Assembly: GCF_913060805.1 (NCBI RefSeq) | Contig: NZ_CAJXTC010000037.1 | Coordinates: 1-52,037, forward strand | Length of the DNA: 52,037 bases | Direction: 5' to 3' | Origin: an uncultured Draconibacterium sp. | GTDB taxonomy: Bacteria; Bacteroidota; Bacteroidia; Bacteroidales; Prolixibacteraceae | Shown here: positions 26,704 through 36,049 of the stretch, one piece after another | Numbering within the stretch: position 1 is the stretch's first letter | How the letters are laid out: every line of letters starts with the position of its first letter | Translations under genes and position numbers: made by a program | Notes under the pieces: model-generated | Seen by the model: the letters and a program-made list of their open reading frames with translations, nothing else | Databases searched by the model: none | What the model was told of the DNA's origin: nothing

Positions 26704-27543
26704 TTACAATGTTGCTAAAATTCCTCTAATGTAGCCAAAACTTTCCATCATTGCAGGCAGCGGATCTTTTCCTTCCGGTTCGTATTCCAGCGCCAAAGTT
26801 CCTTTATAATCTAATTTGATTACTGCTTTCAGGAACGACTGAAAATCGATTACTCCATGCCCGATGGTGCACGTTGATCCATCGTGCTCTGCTTTGGTTA
26901 CATCTTTAATGTGAATATCGAAAACACGATCGAAAAAGTCTTTTACATCCTGTTCCGGATCGCGGCCAATACGTTTGGTGTGACCGATATCGATACACAA
27001 ACCCATACGGGCATCCATATCTTTTATCAGCACATAAGCACTTTCTGCACTTGGGTACAGTTTGTCGCCCGGGCCATGATTATGAATCGCCAGTTTAATA
27101 TCGTATTCTTTTACTTTGCCTTCAACATACTCCAACAACTCGTGATTCGGCACACCAATTATCATGTCCATTTGTGCCATTTTTGCGTAATCAAAAGCCT
27201 GGTCAACATCTTCTTTCGATTTCATGTAAACCACGCCGCCACCATAAAGCGACACGCCTTTTTCTTTGCATAAAGCCAGCGTTTTGTCAATGGCAGCTTT
27301 ATCAGAATCTAAAGGCAGGTGCATGCTTTTAAAGGTTACTCGATCTACCCCGCAACGTTTTACCATATCCAATGCTGTTTCGGTGTCGAACTCGCGCAAG
27401 GAATAAGATGCCACACCAAAACCAAAATCAAGTTTTGCTTTTTCTTTGTTTGCGGGTTGTACTGCGGCCTGCGAGAAAACTGGAATTGCAGATGCGGCAA
27501 TTCCCACCCCGGCCACTTTCAGGAAATTTCTTCTGTTAGTCAT
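26704..27543 (-). CDS. Tat-exported sugar isomerase/epimerase-like TIM barrel
   Basis: This 279-residue protein has a Tat signal (RRNF, core VAGVGIAASAIP, cleavage near SQA/A). The rest is an AP-endonuclease-2/xylose-isomerase-like TIM barrel with metal-ligand motifs: the LAIHNHGPGD segment (His), GLCIDIGH (Asp, His), FDIHIKDV (His) and LALEYEPEG (Glu). Members isomerise, epimerise or cleave sugars using divalent metal. Export by Tat suggests it folds with metal before transport and works with the adjacent exported oxidoreductase. It is first gene of the operon, with a putative -7 element at 27661. Confidence 0.88.
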   Translation of the reverse strand: MTNRRNFLKVAGVGIAASAIPVFSQAAVQPANKEKAKLDFGFGVASYSLREFDTETALDMVKRCGVDRVTFKSMHLPLDSDKAAIDKTLALCKEKGVSLYGGGVVYMKSKEDVDQAFDYAKMAQMDMIIGVPNHELLEYVEGKVKEYDIKLAIHNHGPGDKLYPSAESAYVLIKDMDARMGLCIDIGHTKRIGRDPEQDVKDFFDRVFDIHIKDVTKAEHDGSTCTIGHGVIDFQSFLKAVIKLDYKGTLALEYEPEGKDPLPAMMESFGYIRGILATL

Positions 27544-27826
27544 AAGTAGTAGTATTCAATTTGTCTTATTACAGTAAATAAATTATCGCTTCAGATCAAG
27601 ACAAGCCTATCTGCAAATCACTTCATTCTAATAAGTTGCACTGCTTTTAACAAGAACGAACAAATGTAAATTGACGAAACGGCCCATTTGTTGCAATTAT
27701 TAGATTTTACGTTGGTTTAAACTTGCCGTGAACGAACACGACACACAAATATAACCATAATTTGGAGCTTGCCAATCGCTTCTTATAAATACAGGAAATT
27801 TTTTATTGTACTACTCCAATAACAAA
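27544..27826. other. Upstream spacer of the isomerase operon, no gene seen
   Basis: This AT-rich gap separates the isomerase start (27543) from the terminator of oligopeptidase B (27827-27851). Apart from the -7-like element at 27661, I see no RNA gene, ORF or repeat. Confidence 0.5.
27661..27668 (-). promoter_or_regulatory. Candidate -7 element for the isomerase operon
   Basis: The minus strand reads TACATTTG, an exact TAnnTTTG match, about 118 nt upstream of the isomerase start. A TTG lies about 25 nt upstream of it, longer than the usual spacing, so the promoter call is tentative. Confidence 0.38.
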
Positions 27827-27851
27827 AAAGGCTACTTAAAAAGTAGCCTTT
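27827..27851 (-). terminator. Intrinsic terminator of oligopeptidase B gene
   Basis: AAAGGCTACTT (27827-27837) pairs perfectly with AAGTAGCCTTT (27841-27851) around a 3-nt loop. On the minus strand the stem is followed by a T-run. It starts 6 nt after the stop codon at 27857. Confidence 0.88.
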
Positions 27852-27856
27852 AATAT

Positions 27857-29965
27857 TTATTCTGTAATTCCTATCTGGTCGAAAATAAATGCATATTCCA
27901 GTGCCGTTTCTTTTATCCATTCATAACGGCCGGATGCTCCTCCGTGTCCGTATTCCATGTTTATATGGAACAGCAGCGGATTATCGTCGGTTTTTAATTC
28001 GCGCAATTTGGCTACCCATTTTGCCGGCTCCCAATATTGCACCTGCGAGTCGTGCAGTCCGGTTGTAACCAGCAAGGCCGGATAATCTTTGGCTTCCACA
28101 TTGTCGTATGGCGAATACGAAAGCATATAGTGATAATACTTTTCGATTTTTGGATTTCCCCATTCGTCAAATTCGCTTGTGGTAAGCGGAATACTTTCGT
28201 CGAGCATGGTAGTAACCACATCAACAAAAGGAACTGCGGCAATAACACCTTTATACAAATCAGGACGAAGATTTATACAAGCTCCCATTAACAGTCCGCC
28301 GGCACTTCCTCCCATGGCAAATAATTTATCGGAGTTGGTATATCCGTCGTCTATCAGGAATTGACCACAGTCGTTAAAATCAGTAAACGTGTTCATCTTT
28401 TTCAGCAACTTTCCGTCTTCGTACCACTGGCGGCCATTGATCTGGCTTCCGCGAATATGGGCAATTGCATATACAAAGCCGCGATCGAGCAATGGCAAAC
28501 GGGCCAAAGAAAAACGTGGATTGTAAGTATATCCGTATGAACCATAACCATACAACAGTGTAGGATTATTGCCATTCTTCACCATGCCTTTTTTATACAC
28601 GATCGACATCGGAATTTTGGTTCCATCGCCGGCAGTTGCATAAATACGTTTGGTTTCGTAATCGTCTTTGTTAAAACCACCCAACACTTCATCCTGCTTC
28701 AACAAAGTGCGTTCCTTCGTTTTCAGATTGTAATCGTAAATCGAATTAGGTGTTGTTAGCGAAGTATAACTAAAACGGAAAACGTCGGTATCAAAATCGA
28801 GGTTTACATTCGGACTAACCGTGTACACCTCTTCATCAAAATTGATGAAATATTCTACGCCATTCCACGGAATAACGCGAAGTTGGTTGATTCCCTCTAT
28901 ACGTTCGGTTACAACCAGATAATCTTTTAAAATCTCAAAATTATCAAAGAAAACATCGCTGCGATGTGGAATAACCTCGGTCCAGTTTTCTTTTTCGGTT
29001 GCTGAAACCGGAGTTTTCATTAAACGGAAATTCAGCGCATCAAGATTGGTACGAATGTAAAAGTCGTTACCAAAATGATCAACCGAATATTCCAATCCTC
29101 TAACACGAGGCTGAATGATCTTAAATTCACCCTCCGGATTATTGGCATCCAGAAACCGATATTCAGAAGTCAATGTACTTTCACTTCCAATGATCAGATA
29201 TTCTTGCGACTTAGTTTTGAATATAAAAACAGAGAATGTTTCATCGTCTTCGTAAAACACTTCCACATCATCTTCAACCGGTGTTCCCACAACGTGCTTC
29301 ATAATTTTCTCCGAACGCAGCGTAACATCGTCCTTCAAAGTATAATAAACCGTTTTGTTATCGTTGGCCCAAACCGCACTTCCGGTGGTTAAAGGAATGG
29401 CATCTTCCAAAGTTTCGCCGGTTTCCAGATTTTTGAAATGAATGGTGTATTTTCTGCGGCTAACGGTATCAACGCCGTATGCGATGAGTTTGTTATTCGG
29501 ACTTACCGATAACCCACCAAGCATAAAAAACTCCTGTCCTTCAGCCAGTACGTTTTCATCGAGCATCACTTCTTCTTCCGCATCGAGGCTTCCCTTTTTC
29601 CGGCAGTTTACATCGTATTCTTTTCCGGGTAATTGTTTGTAGTAATAGTAGTAACCATTCTTTTTGTAGGGTACCGACTCGTTTTCCGGCTTGATTTTCG
29701 CCTTAATTTCCTCAAACAATTTTTCCTGAAGCGGTTCAGTGTGTTTCATCACAGCATCTTTGTAGGCATTTTCTGCTTCCAAATGTGCGATCACTTCAGG
29801 GTTTTCGCGCTCATTCATCCAGTAATAATTGTCAACGCGCGTATGACCGTGTATCGTAAGTTCTTTCATTATCTTTTTTGCAACAGGCGGCTCTATCTTC
29901 TCTTTAGAAGTACATGCCACTAAAAATAGTCCCCAAATAAAACTCAAATAAATTAACTTTTTCAT
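27857..29965 (-). CDS. ptrB: Oligopeptidase B-like S9 prolyl oligopeptidase, lipoprotein
   Basis: This 702-residue serine peptidase has a lipoprotein signal (LFLVACTS, Cys18). Its N-terminal segment PPVAKKIMKELTIHGHTRVDNYYWMNERENPEV matches S9A oligopeptidase B, followed by a beta-propeller (about 75-410) and an alpha/beta-hydrolase domain with catalytic Ser in MGGSAGGLLMGA, the Asp in TTGLHDSQVQYWEPAKW, and the His in YGHGGASGRYE. Such enzymes cut after Arg or Lys in short peptides. The lipoprotein signal suggests periplasmic rather than cytosolic location. It is probably monocistronic, with a terminator directly after. Length is normal. The family call is strong; P1 preference is inferred. 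Confidence 0.93.
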   Translation of the reverse strand: MKKLIYLSFIWGLFLVACTSKEKIEPPVAKKIMKELTIHGHTRVDNYYWMNERENPEVIAHLEAENAYKDAVMKHTEPLQEKLFEEIKAKIKPENESVPYKKNGYYYYYKQLPGKEYDVNCRKKGSLDAEEEVMLDENVLAEGQEFFMLGGLSVSPNNKLIAYGVDTVSRRKYTIHFKNLETGETLEDAIPLTTGSAVWANDNKTVYYTLKDDVTLRSEKIMKHVVGTPVEDDVEVFYEDDETFSVFIFKTKSQEYLIIGSESTLTSEYRFLDANNPEGEFKIIQPRVRGLEYSVDHFGNDFYIRTNLDALNFRLMKTPVSATEKENWTEVIPHRSDVFFDNFEILKDYLVVTERIEGINQLRVIPWNGVEYFINFDEEVYTVSPNVNLDFDTDVFRFSYTSLTTPNSIYDYNLKTKERTLLKQDEVLGGFNKDDYETKRIYATAGDGTKIPMSIVYKKGMVKNGNNPTLLYGYGSYGYTYNPRFSLARLPLLDRGFVYAIAHIRGSQINGRQWYEDGKLLKKMNTFTDFNDCGQFLIDDGYTNSDKLFAMGGSAGGLLMGACINLRPDLYKGVIAAVPFVDVVTTMLDESIPLTTSEFDEWGNPKIEKYYHYMLSYSPYDNVEAKDYPALLVTTGLHDSQVQYWEPAKWVAKLRELKTDDNPLLFHINMEYGHGGASGRYEWIKETALEYAFIFDQIGITE

Positions 29966-30091
29966 GCTTTTGGTAATTAGGTGATATTCTTAATATTTTT
30001 TTCAGGAAGTTCTGAAATTACACTTAAACAACCAGCTTTCAAAATGAAAGTTCAATCAATTATGATCAATTTCAAGACCTAAGAAATGTTT

Positions 30092-32053
30092 TTACTTATT
30101 TCTGAAATTTATCCTCTGAATATTTTTCGAGATTTCGATTCGGTTATAAATCGATTCGATGACCTGATCGTACAATTTATCTTTCAAAATATAATCCTCA
30201 ATATCCACGTCGATGTTCGGATTATCATTCACTTCAACCACATAAACTTTATCGTTTACCAACTTCAGGTCAACACCATACAATCCGTCGCCAATCAATG
30301 CCGATGCTTTCAAAGCTGTTTTTACCACTTCTTCTGGAACGTCTTCTATATTCACGGTTTCCGAATCGCCGGAATACTCTTCCGCTTCACCAGTCCAGTT
30401 GTAAATTTGCCAGTGCCCTTTCGACATAAAATACTTGCAGGCAAAAAGCGGTCGATTGTCGAGCACCCCTATTCTCCAGTCGAATTCAGAATACAGAAAC
30501 TCCTGGCAAACGATCATATCCGATTTTTTAAACAGCTGGTTAATCGCATCAAAAGCCTCTTCCTTATTTTCCACTTTTGTTATTCCCAACGAAAATGCAC
30601 TGTCGGGCTGCTTTAACACCAGTGGAAAATTCATATCATCAAGGTCTTTCTTTTCAAAAATGTTCTTGGTAAAAACAACTGTTTGCGGCGTTAGTATTTT
30701 GTGTTTCCGGAATATCTCGTTCTGGAATATTTTATTGGAACAGCGCAATATCGACCACGGATCATCAATAACAACCAAACCTTCGGCATACGCCATTCGT
30801 GAAAATTCGTAGGTATGATCGTTTACATTCGTGGTTTCGCGGATAAACAGCGCGTCGAATTCGTTGATTTTATCAAAATCATTTTTTGTAATAAACTCCG
30901 CGTACAATCCTTTTCGGTTGGCCGCTGCTTTAAACTTTTGAAGTGCACGTTTACACGACGGTGGCGTTTCTTCTTCAGGATCGATAAGAATGGCAATGTC
31001 GTATTTATAATTGATGAGCGTGGTTTTATTAAAACGCCGCTTGCTAAAATATTTACGTGCAAACTCGTAAATAAGCTCAATTTCGCTTTCTGGCAACTTG
31101 TTTAAGGTTAAAACTTTTATTCCCTTAATAATCCACTTCTCCTGTTTTACAAACTCAATCTCGAAAAGCGGCGTTTCAAACAAAAGGTAAAGCCGGTTGG
31201 CAATTGAGTTAAAACCTTTTGAGGCTGTCTGCCCAAAATAAATCTTCAGCTGAAATTTATCGCCTTTAACTTTTTGTAATGCTTTGTTTATCAACTCATC
31301 AATATCGTACGATGTGGAATGGATAACATTCAGCATTTTAAAGTCGCGCAAGGTAACCGAGCTCGGAATTACACGGTGACCGCGGGCTGCCGCCAGCAAC
31401 GACACATAATAACCGTAGCTCTGGTATTTGTACGAACTGCAGAGATTAAAAACACGCATATCAGCGCTGTTCTGATAAACCGGGTTGCTGATGTACTCTT
31501 TTACCGAAATTACTTTAGCATTCACATCGGAAAAAGTCCATTTGTGTGGTTGGTTGATTACGATAATATTCGTAGTCTTTTTTCGAACTTCCTCGGTTTC
31601 TAAAATGTATTCCATTTTAACCGCATCTTCCCCACTCGCATAATAATCGGCAATCGTATGCGACTCCTTGAATCCCTTCTTTTTATACCACTCGATCAGT
31701 TCGTTGTTTTTCGACTGAACCTCAATCAATATTTTCTGATAATGATTTTCGATAGCCTGGTTTTTCACGTAATTCAACATGAAAGTGCCTAATCCTGCAT
31801 TTCGGTGTTCTGCCACAACAGCAATCGAATAAATTCGTAGTGCATGTTTATATTTAAACAATGTGAGCGCCCCTACAGAAATTACATTTTTGCCTTCTTT
31901 CGATTCTGCGATTAAAACTTCCTGAAATGTACTATCCAGGCTGTGTTTGATACTTTTGCGGGAACTCTTCTGAAACTGCGGGAAAGATTCGTTTTCCAGC
32001 TTTTCAAGGAAATAAAAATCACCGGGTTGTGATTTTCTGATAGTCAAATCCAT
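30092..32053 (-). CDS. GNAT acetyltransferase / RLAN / RimK-like ATP-grasp fusion
   Basis: This 653-residue protein has three domains: a GNAT acyltransferase (1-150, acetyl-CoA loop VVAEHRNAGLGTFML and YKKKGF), a RimK-like ATP-grasp N-terminal (RLAN) region (about 155-330, with YGYYVSLLAAARGHRVIPS), and an ATP-grasp ligase (about 340-640, with VLKQPDSAFSLGI, DWRIGVLDNRPLF and the metal segment VEVNDNPNI). ATP-grasp enzymes form amide bonds by acyl-phosphate chemistry, and RimK relatives add amino acids to acids or peptides. A GNAT on the same chain suggests successive acylation and ligation of one substrate. The family is conserved, but I do not know its product. It is divergent from the symporter gene. 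Confidence 0.85.
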   Translation of the reverse strand: MDLTIRKSQPGDFYFLEKLENESFPQFQKSSRKSIKHSLDSTFQEVLIAESKEGKNVISVGALTLFKYKHALRIYSIAVVAEHRNAGLGTFMLNYVKNQAIENHYQKILIEVQSKNNELIEWYKKKGFKESHTIADYYASGEDAVKMEYILETEEVRKKTTNIIVINQPHKWTFSDVNAKVISVKEYISNPVYQNSADMRVFNLCSSYKYQSYGYYVSLLAAARGHRVIPSSVTLRDFKMLNVIHSTSYDIDELINKALQKVKGDKFQLKIYFGQTASKGFNSIANRLYLLFETPLFEIEFVKQEKWIIKGIKVLTLNKLPESEIELIYEFARKYFSKRRFNKTTLINYKYDIAILIDPEEETPPSCKRALQKFKAAANRKGLYAEFITKNDFDKINEFDALFIRETTNVNDHTYEFSRMAYAEGLVVIDDPWSILRCSNKIFQNEIFRKHKILTPQTVVFTKNIFEKKDLDDMNFPLVLKQPDSAFSLGITKVENKEEAFDAINQLFKKSDMIVCQEFLYSEFDWRIGVLDNRPLFACKYFMSKGHWQIYNWTGEAEEYSGDSETVNIEDVPEEVVKTALKASALIGDGLYGVDLKLVNDKVYVVEVNDNPNIDVDIEDYILKDKLYDQVIESIYNRIEISKNIQRINFRNK

Positions 32054-32181
32054 TTATTGCGTTATAAATCAAAATTAATTGAAACCTAATTAACACTTCA
32101 ACCCCATAAACACTTTTGGCAATTGCCGCCTGCATTTACAGGATCAATAAAATGAATACGTTTTCCTATTTTATTGACAAG

Positions 32182-32189
32182 CAAAAATA
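32182..32189 (-). promoter_or_regulatory. Candidate -7 element for the GNAT/ATP-grasp gene
   Basis: The minus strand reads TATTTTTG, matching TAnnTTTG, about 129 nt upstream of ATG 32053. No -33 element at normal spacing was found. Confidence 0.3.
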
Positions 32190-32228
32190 CAATATTGCTA
32201 CATTAATTCCCATATTTGTCAACTAATT

Positions 32229-33572
32229 ATGCAAACGGAAATAACCATACTTATTTATTTTGTTTTTATTGTCGGGATTGGCGTTTATTCGGCATTTCGG
32301 ATTAAAAAACCAGCCGATTATTATGTTGCCGGAAAGAAAGCCGGATTATTGCCGGTATCAGGTAGTTTACTGGCTACAATACTTGGTGGCTCAGCACTGA
32401 TGGGAACGATCGAACTAAGCCAAAGCAGAGGCTGGGCTGCCTTGTGGTTTTTGTTTTCTGCTGCTATTGGCCTGTTTATCCTGGCACCTATCTCAAAATA
32501 TGTAAGTCGTTACGGAAATTATACACTTCCCGAATTGTTGGGAAAGTTTTTTGGGCGCAAAGCAGAACGATTTTCGACGATTATTATTCCTTTGGCGTGG
32601 CTGGGAATTGTAGCTGCACAAATAATTGCTGCAGCACAAATACTGCAGGGCTTGGGTTTTATTTCGTATCAGAATGCTGCCATTTTATCGGGACTGGTTT
32701 TTATTGCTTACACCCTGCTGGGCGGCCAGTTAAGTATTCTTAAAACAGATACCTTGCAAGCTGTTTTAATTATCAGCGGGTTGGCAGCACTGCTGTTTTT
32801 CGCTATTCAATCACCGGAACATTCGCAGGTTGAGCCTTTAAAAATTACAGCGCTGTTCAATTCTAAATTTTCGGTTGTCGACCTGATCGTTCTGTTAATG
32901 ACTTATTCGGTAACATTTGTTGTAGGGCCCGATATTTACTCCCGCTTGTTTTGTGCCGGAAGTGAAAAAACTGCACGAAGAAGTATACTGATCGTGGCAT
33001 CGATATTAATTCCGGTTTCGTTTGCTTTAACCTATTTAGGTGTTTATTCCGGAGGAGAAAACGAGGGAATAATGGCATTTGCAGGGCACCTGCTTCCCAA
33101 TTGGGCTTATGGTTTATTTATTGCAGCGCTGCTTTCTGCAGTAATGTCTTCGGCCGATACAACCTTGCTCACTTCGTCAATGATTTTAAGCGAACTGTTT
33201 AGCGGTAACCTGGAGAAAAAACAATCGCTGCCACTCACCCGCTGGCTGGTGGTTGTAATCGGGATTTTAAGTTTGTTGATCTCGTTGTATATAACTTCTG
33301 TAATTCAGGCTTTGCTTTTGGCGCTAAGCTTTTTCTCGGGTGCCTTTGTAGTACCAATGCTTTGTGGTTTACTTGCCATTCAGGTGAACCGAAAGAATGT
33401 AATCTGGGGAATGCTACTGGGTGGAATTACCGCATTAATCGGCAAATTAATGACCATGAACAATTACCAGGATTGGGGAAATGCAGTAATTATCTCAAGT
33501 TATTTTGTAAACGGATTATTGCTGTTTGTGGGGCGTTCTTCTGCTAAAACCAATCAACAACAGAATCAATAA
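32229..33572 (+). CDS. Sodium:solute symporter (SSS family)
   Basis: This 447-residue integral membrane protein has about 13 hydrophobic helices. The N-terminal part VIGVYSAFRIKKPADYYVAGKKAGLLPVSGSLLATILGGSALMG is typical of SSS transporters (sodium-coupled uptake of proline, sugars, vitamins or similar), with the Na2-site-like SAVMSSADTTLL segment near residues 303-314. Substrate cannot be read. Length is slightly short for the family but covers the core. It is monocistronic, divergent from the GNAT/ATP-grasp gene, and ends in a shared hairpin with the aminopeptidase gene. Confidence 0.92.
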   Translation: MQTEITILIYFVFIVGIGVYSAFRIKKPADYYVAGKKAGLLPVSGSLLATILGGSALMGTIELSQSRGWAALWFLFSAAIGLFILAPISKYVSRYGNYTLPELLGKFFGRKAERFSTIIIPLAWLGIVAAQIIAAAQILQGLGFISYQNAAILSGLVFIAYTLLGGQLSILKTDTLQAVLIISGLAALLFFAIQSPEHSQVEPLKITALFNSKFSVVDLIVLLMTYSVTFVVGPDIYSRLFCAGSEKTARRSILIVASILIPVSFALTYLGVYSGGENEGIMAFAGHLLPNWAYGLFIAALLSAVMSSADTTLLTSSMILSELFSGNLEKKQSLPLTRWLVVVIGILSLLISLYITSVIQALLLALSFFSGAFVVPMLCGLLAIQVNRKNVIWGMLLGGITALIGKLMTMNNYQDWGNAVIISSYFVNGLLLFVGRSSAKTNQQQNQ

Positions 33573-33579
33573 AAACGAA

Positions 33580-33607
33580 GAGCAGCATTTCTATAGAAAT
33601 ACTGCTC
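33580..33607. terminator. Bidirectional terminator between convergent genes
   Basis: GAGCAG (33580-33585) plus ATTTC (33587-33591) pairs with GAAAT (33596-33600) plus CTGCTC (33602-33607), with one C/A mismatch and a 4-nt TATA loop. It lies between the symporter and aminopeptidase P stops. Confidence 0.75.
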
Positions 33608-33651
33608 TCCAATTTTATAATAATCTGGAACTAAGTGTACAGATTCTATTA

Positions 33652-35433
33652 CTAGATTGCTTGCGTTATCTCATCCAAAAACGCATGATACTTATCTTCA
33701 AGTAATGGTTTCAACTCGTCGTTCACCAATTGGTGATAATCGTTTAACCACTTACGCTCCTTCTCTGTCAACAAATCAACTTTAATCAACGTTGTGTCGA
33801 TCGGGCAAAGTGTAAGTGTATCAAAACCAAGGAAACGCCCGAATTCTGTAGTTTCGCGTTCCACACAAACCATCATATTTTCTGTTCGAAGTCCGTATTG
33901 TCCCTCACGGTAAAAAGCCGGTTCGTTAGAAAGTACCTGTCCCGGAAGCATCAAATTCTCGTTGTATTCCAAACGGATGGCCATCGGTCCTTCGTGCACA
34001 TTCAGAAAATGGCCAACACCGTGGCCGGTACCATGACCGTAGTTCATACCATTTTCCCACAATGCCTGACGCGCCAGAATATCCAAATGACAGCCTTTTA
34101 CGCCGTATGGAAATTTAGCTTGTGTTAAACCGATCATTCCTTTCAGGGTGAGTGTAAAATCAGTTTTGAATTGATCTGAAACGGCTCCCAAAGCAACTGT
34201 GCGGGTTACATCAGTTGTTCCGTCGATGTACTGACCACCAGAATCAAAAAGTACTACACCATCGGCTTCCAGCGGTTGCGCATCCTCGGCAAAAACGTGC
34301 AGATGAACAATAGCACCGCGACTTTTATAACCAACAATCGGGTGGAAACTCTCGCCTTTAAAACCGTCTTGTTTTGCTCTGATTTCGGCTAGTTTTTCGC
34401 CAAACTCATAATCGGTTACCGTTTGTTTTCCAATAATGGCCTTCAACCAGTAAATTGATTCCACCAATGCCACACCGTCTTTTTTCATAGCACTTCTGAA
34501 ACCTTCCAGCTCTGTTTCGTTTTTCAGCGCCTTTTGTATGGCTACCAACGAAGTTCCTTCAACAGTTTCGTTATTGTTTGCAAGTGCATTATAAGCGGCA
34601 TAGTTTAAAGTAGACGGATCAACAAATACAGTTTTCCCCTCGATTTCTGTCAGGTAATTGTAAAAAGTGGTATAATCTTTCAACTCAACGCCATCAGCTT
34701 CAAGTTTCGATTTTAGCTCCGAATCAATTTTACCCGGATCGACAAAAAGTACACTTTCTTTTTCGCCAATTACCGCAAAACCTGTAAAAACAGGATTGTA
34801 AGGCACATCCGAACCACGCAAATTATACAACCACGCCAGTTCGTCTAACATGGAAACAACGTGAATATCGGCGCCAAATGCAGCCAGTTCCCCGGCAATT
34901 TTTTGTTGTTTTTCAGGTCGTCCAACTCCTGCGTATTTTACGTCAAGCTCAAAAACTTTATCGTTTGGAACAGCAGGACGGTCTTCCCAAATAGCTTCCA
35001 ACAGATCCGGAGTTTCCACCAGTTCGATATCTTTTTTCAGAAAACCTTTTTGCAAACTTCTGAAAGCATCAACCGTGAGCGATTGCGCATCGAGCCCCAC
35101 TTTACTGCCGGCCGGCAAATTCTGGCTCAGCCAACTGTCAGGCGAAACAGCATCTGTAACACGCAACTTCTGCATTTCAATTCCGGTTCCTTCCAACTCT
35201 TCGGTAGCCTGTAAAAAATAGCGCGAATCGGTCCATAAAGCCGCTTTGTCAAGCGTTACTGCAACCAAACCGTACGAACCAGTAAAACCGGCAATATATT
35301 CGCGGGTTTCCCAGCGTTTGGGTAGATATTCGCTCGAATGCGGATCGGTGCCTGAAATGTACCACGCATCAATACCGAGCTTTTTCATTTCGGCGCGTAA
35401 GGCCGTCAATCGTTGTATTATTTCTGATTTCAT
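33652..35433 (-). CDS. Xaa-Pro aminopeptidase (M24B, aminopeptidase P)
   Basis: This 593-residue metallopeptidase is of the long cytosolic type and removes an N-terminal residue before Pro. Two creatinase-like N-terminal domains (1-300) precede the pita-bread catalytic domain. Metal ligands are in VLFDSGGQYIDGTTDVTRTV (two Asp), YGHGTGHGVGHFLNVHEGP (His), LSNEPAFY (Glu) and LRTENMM (Glu). The N-terminal DAWYISGTDPHSSEYLP is characteristic. No signal peptide is seen. It is followed upstream by a Nudix gene with a 3-nt gap, so the two are likely co-transcribed with Nudix first. Confidence 0.95.
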   Translation of the reverse strand: MKSEIIQRLTALRAEMKKLGIDAWYISGTDPHSSEYLPKRWETREYIAGFTGSYGLVAVTLDKAALWTDSRYFLQATEELEGTGIEMQKLRVTDAVSPDSWLSQNLPAGSKVGLDAQSLTVDAFRSLQKGFLKKDIELVETPDLLEAIWEDRPAVPNDKVFELDVKYAGVGRPEKQQKIAGELAAFGADIHVVSMLDELAWLYNLRGSDVPYNPVFTGFAVIGEKESVLFVDPGKIDSELKSKLEADGVELKDYTTFYNYLTEIEGKTVFVDPSTLNYAAYNALANNNETVEGTSLVAIQKALKNETELEGFRSAMKKDGVALVESIYWLKAIIGKQTVTDYEFGEKLAEIRAKQDGFKGESFHPIVGYKSRGAIVHLHVFAEDAQPLEADGVVLFDSGGQYIDGTTDVTRTVALGAVSDQFKTDFTLTLKGMIGLTQAKFPYGVKGCHLDILARQALWENGMNYGHGTGHGVGHFLNVHEGPMAIRLEYNENLMLPGQVLSNEPAFYREGQYGLRTENMMVCVERETTEFGRFLGFDTLTLCPIDTTLIKVDLLTEKERKWLNDYHQLVNDELKPLLEDKYHAFLDEITQAI

Positions 35434-35436
35434 TGT

Positions 35437-35967
35437 TTATGCTTTTATGCTTTGAAAATAGTCTTTAACAAATTTTTTAATCGATGGAGCAGGAATATCA
35501 TCGTAATCCAACTCGTCTTCTGAATAGAATTTATAATCAAGAATATCGTCCATTGGTTTTAGGTTCTCCACAGATTCGGCTGTAACCTGAAATGCCATAT
35601 CTAATGTGAACACCGTATATTCCGAAAATACATATTCGTTTGGTGCAGAGCCCAGGTATTTTAACGATTTTACTTTCAATCCCAGCTCCTCTTGCAATTC
35701 GCGCTTTACAGCTTCTTCTGCCGATTCCATCGGGTCGATAAATCCACCGGGTAGATCGAGTTTTCCATAGTTGGGTTCAACGCCACGTGTTACCAGCATT
35801 AATTTTCCAGCATCATCAGTAACCAACGCCGCCACAGCAGCCGCAGAGTTTATAAAAAAGTGAAAACCACAAGTCGCGCATTTTAATGATCGCTCGCCGG
35901 ATTTATTAAACTCCGCAGAAGCACACTTCGGACAATATTTTAAAACTTTTAAAGGATGTGTATCCAT
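35437..35967 (-). CDS. Nudix hydrolase with N-terminal zinc ribbon
   Basis: This 176-residue protein has four Cys (12, 15, 30, 33: YCPKC ... LKCATC) that form a zinc ribbon of the NUDIX-associated type. A Nudix box GGFIDPMESAEEAVKREL... with REL-x-EE-LGL follows. It hydrolyses a nucleoside diphosphate linked to another moiety, and such zinc-ribbon members are often NADH pyrophosphatase (NudC)-like. It is cytosolic, and lies 3 nt upstream of aminopeptidase P on the same strand. Confidence 0.9.
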   Translation of the reverse strand: MDTHPLKVLKYCPKCASAEFNKSGERSLKCATCGFHFFINSAAAVAALVTDDAGKLMLVTRGVEPNYGKLDLPGGFIDPMESAEEAVKRELQEELGLKVKSLKYLGSAPNEYVFSEYTVFTLDMAFQVTAESVENLKPMDDILDYKFYSEDELDYDDIPAPSIKKFVKDYFQSIKA

Positions 35968-36049
35968 TTAATTCGAATTGCGAATGATGATTAACGATTG
36001 TAGATTTTTGATTTCCCGTTCCAGATTGTTTATCTTCCTTCGACATTCA

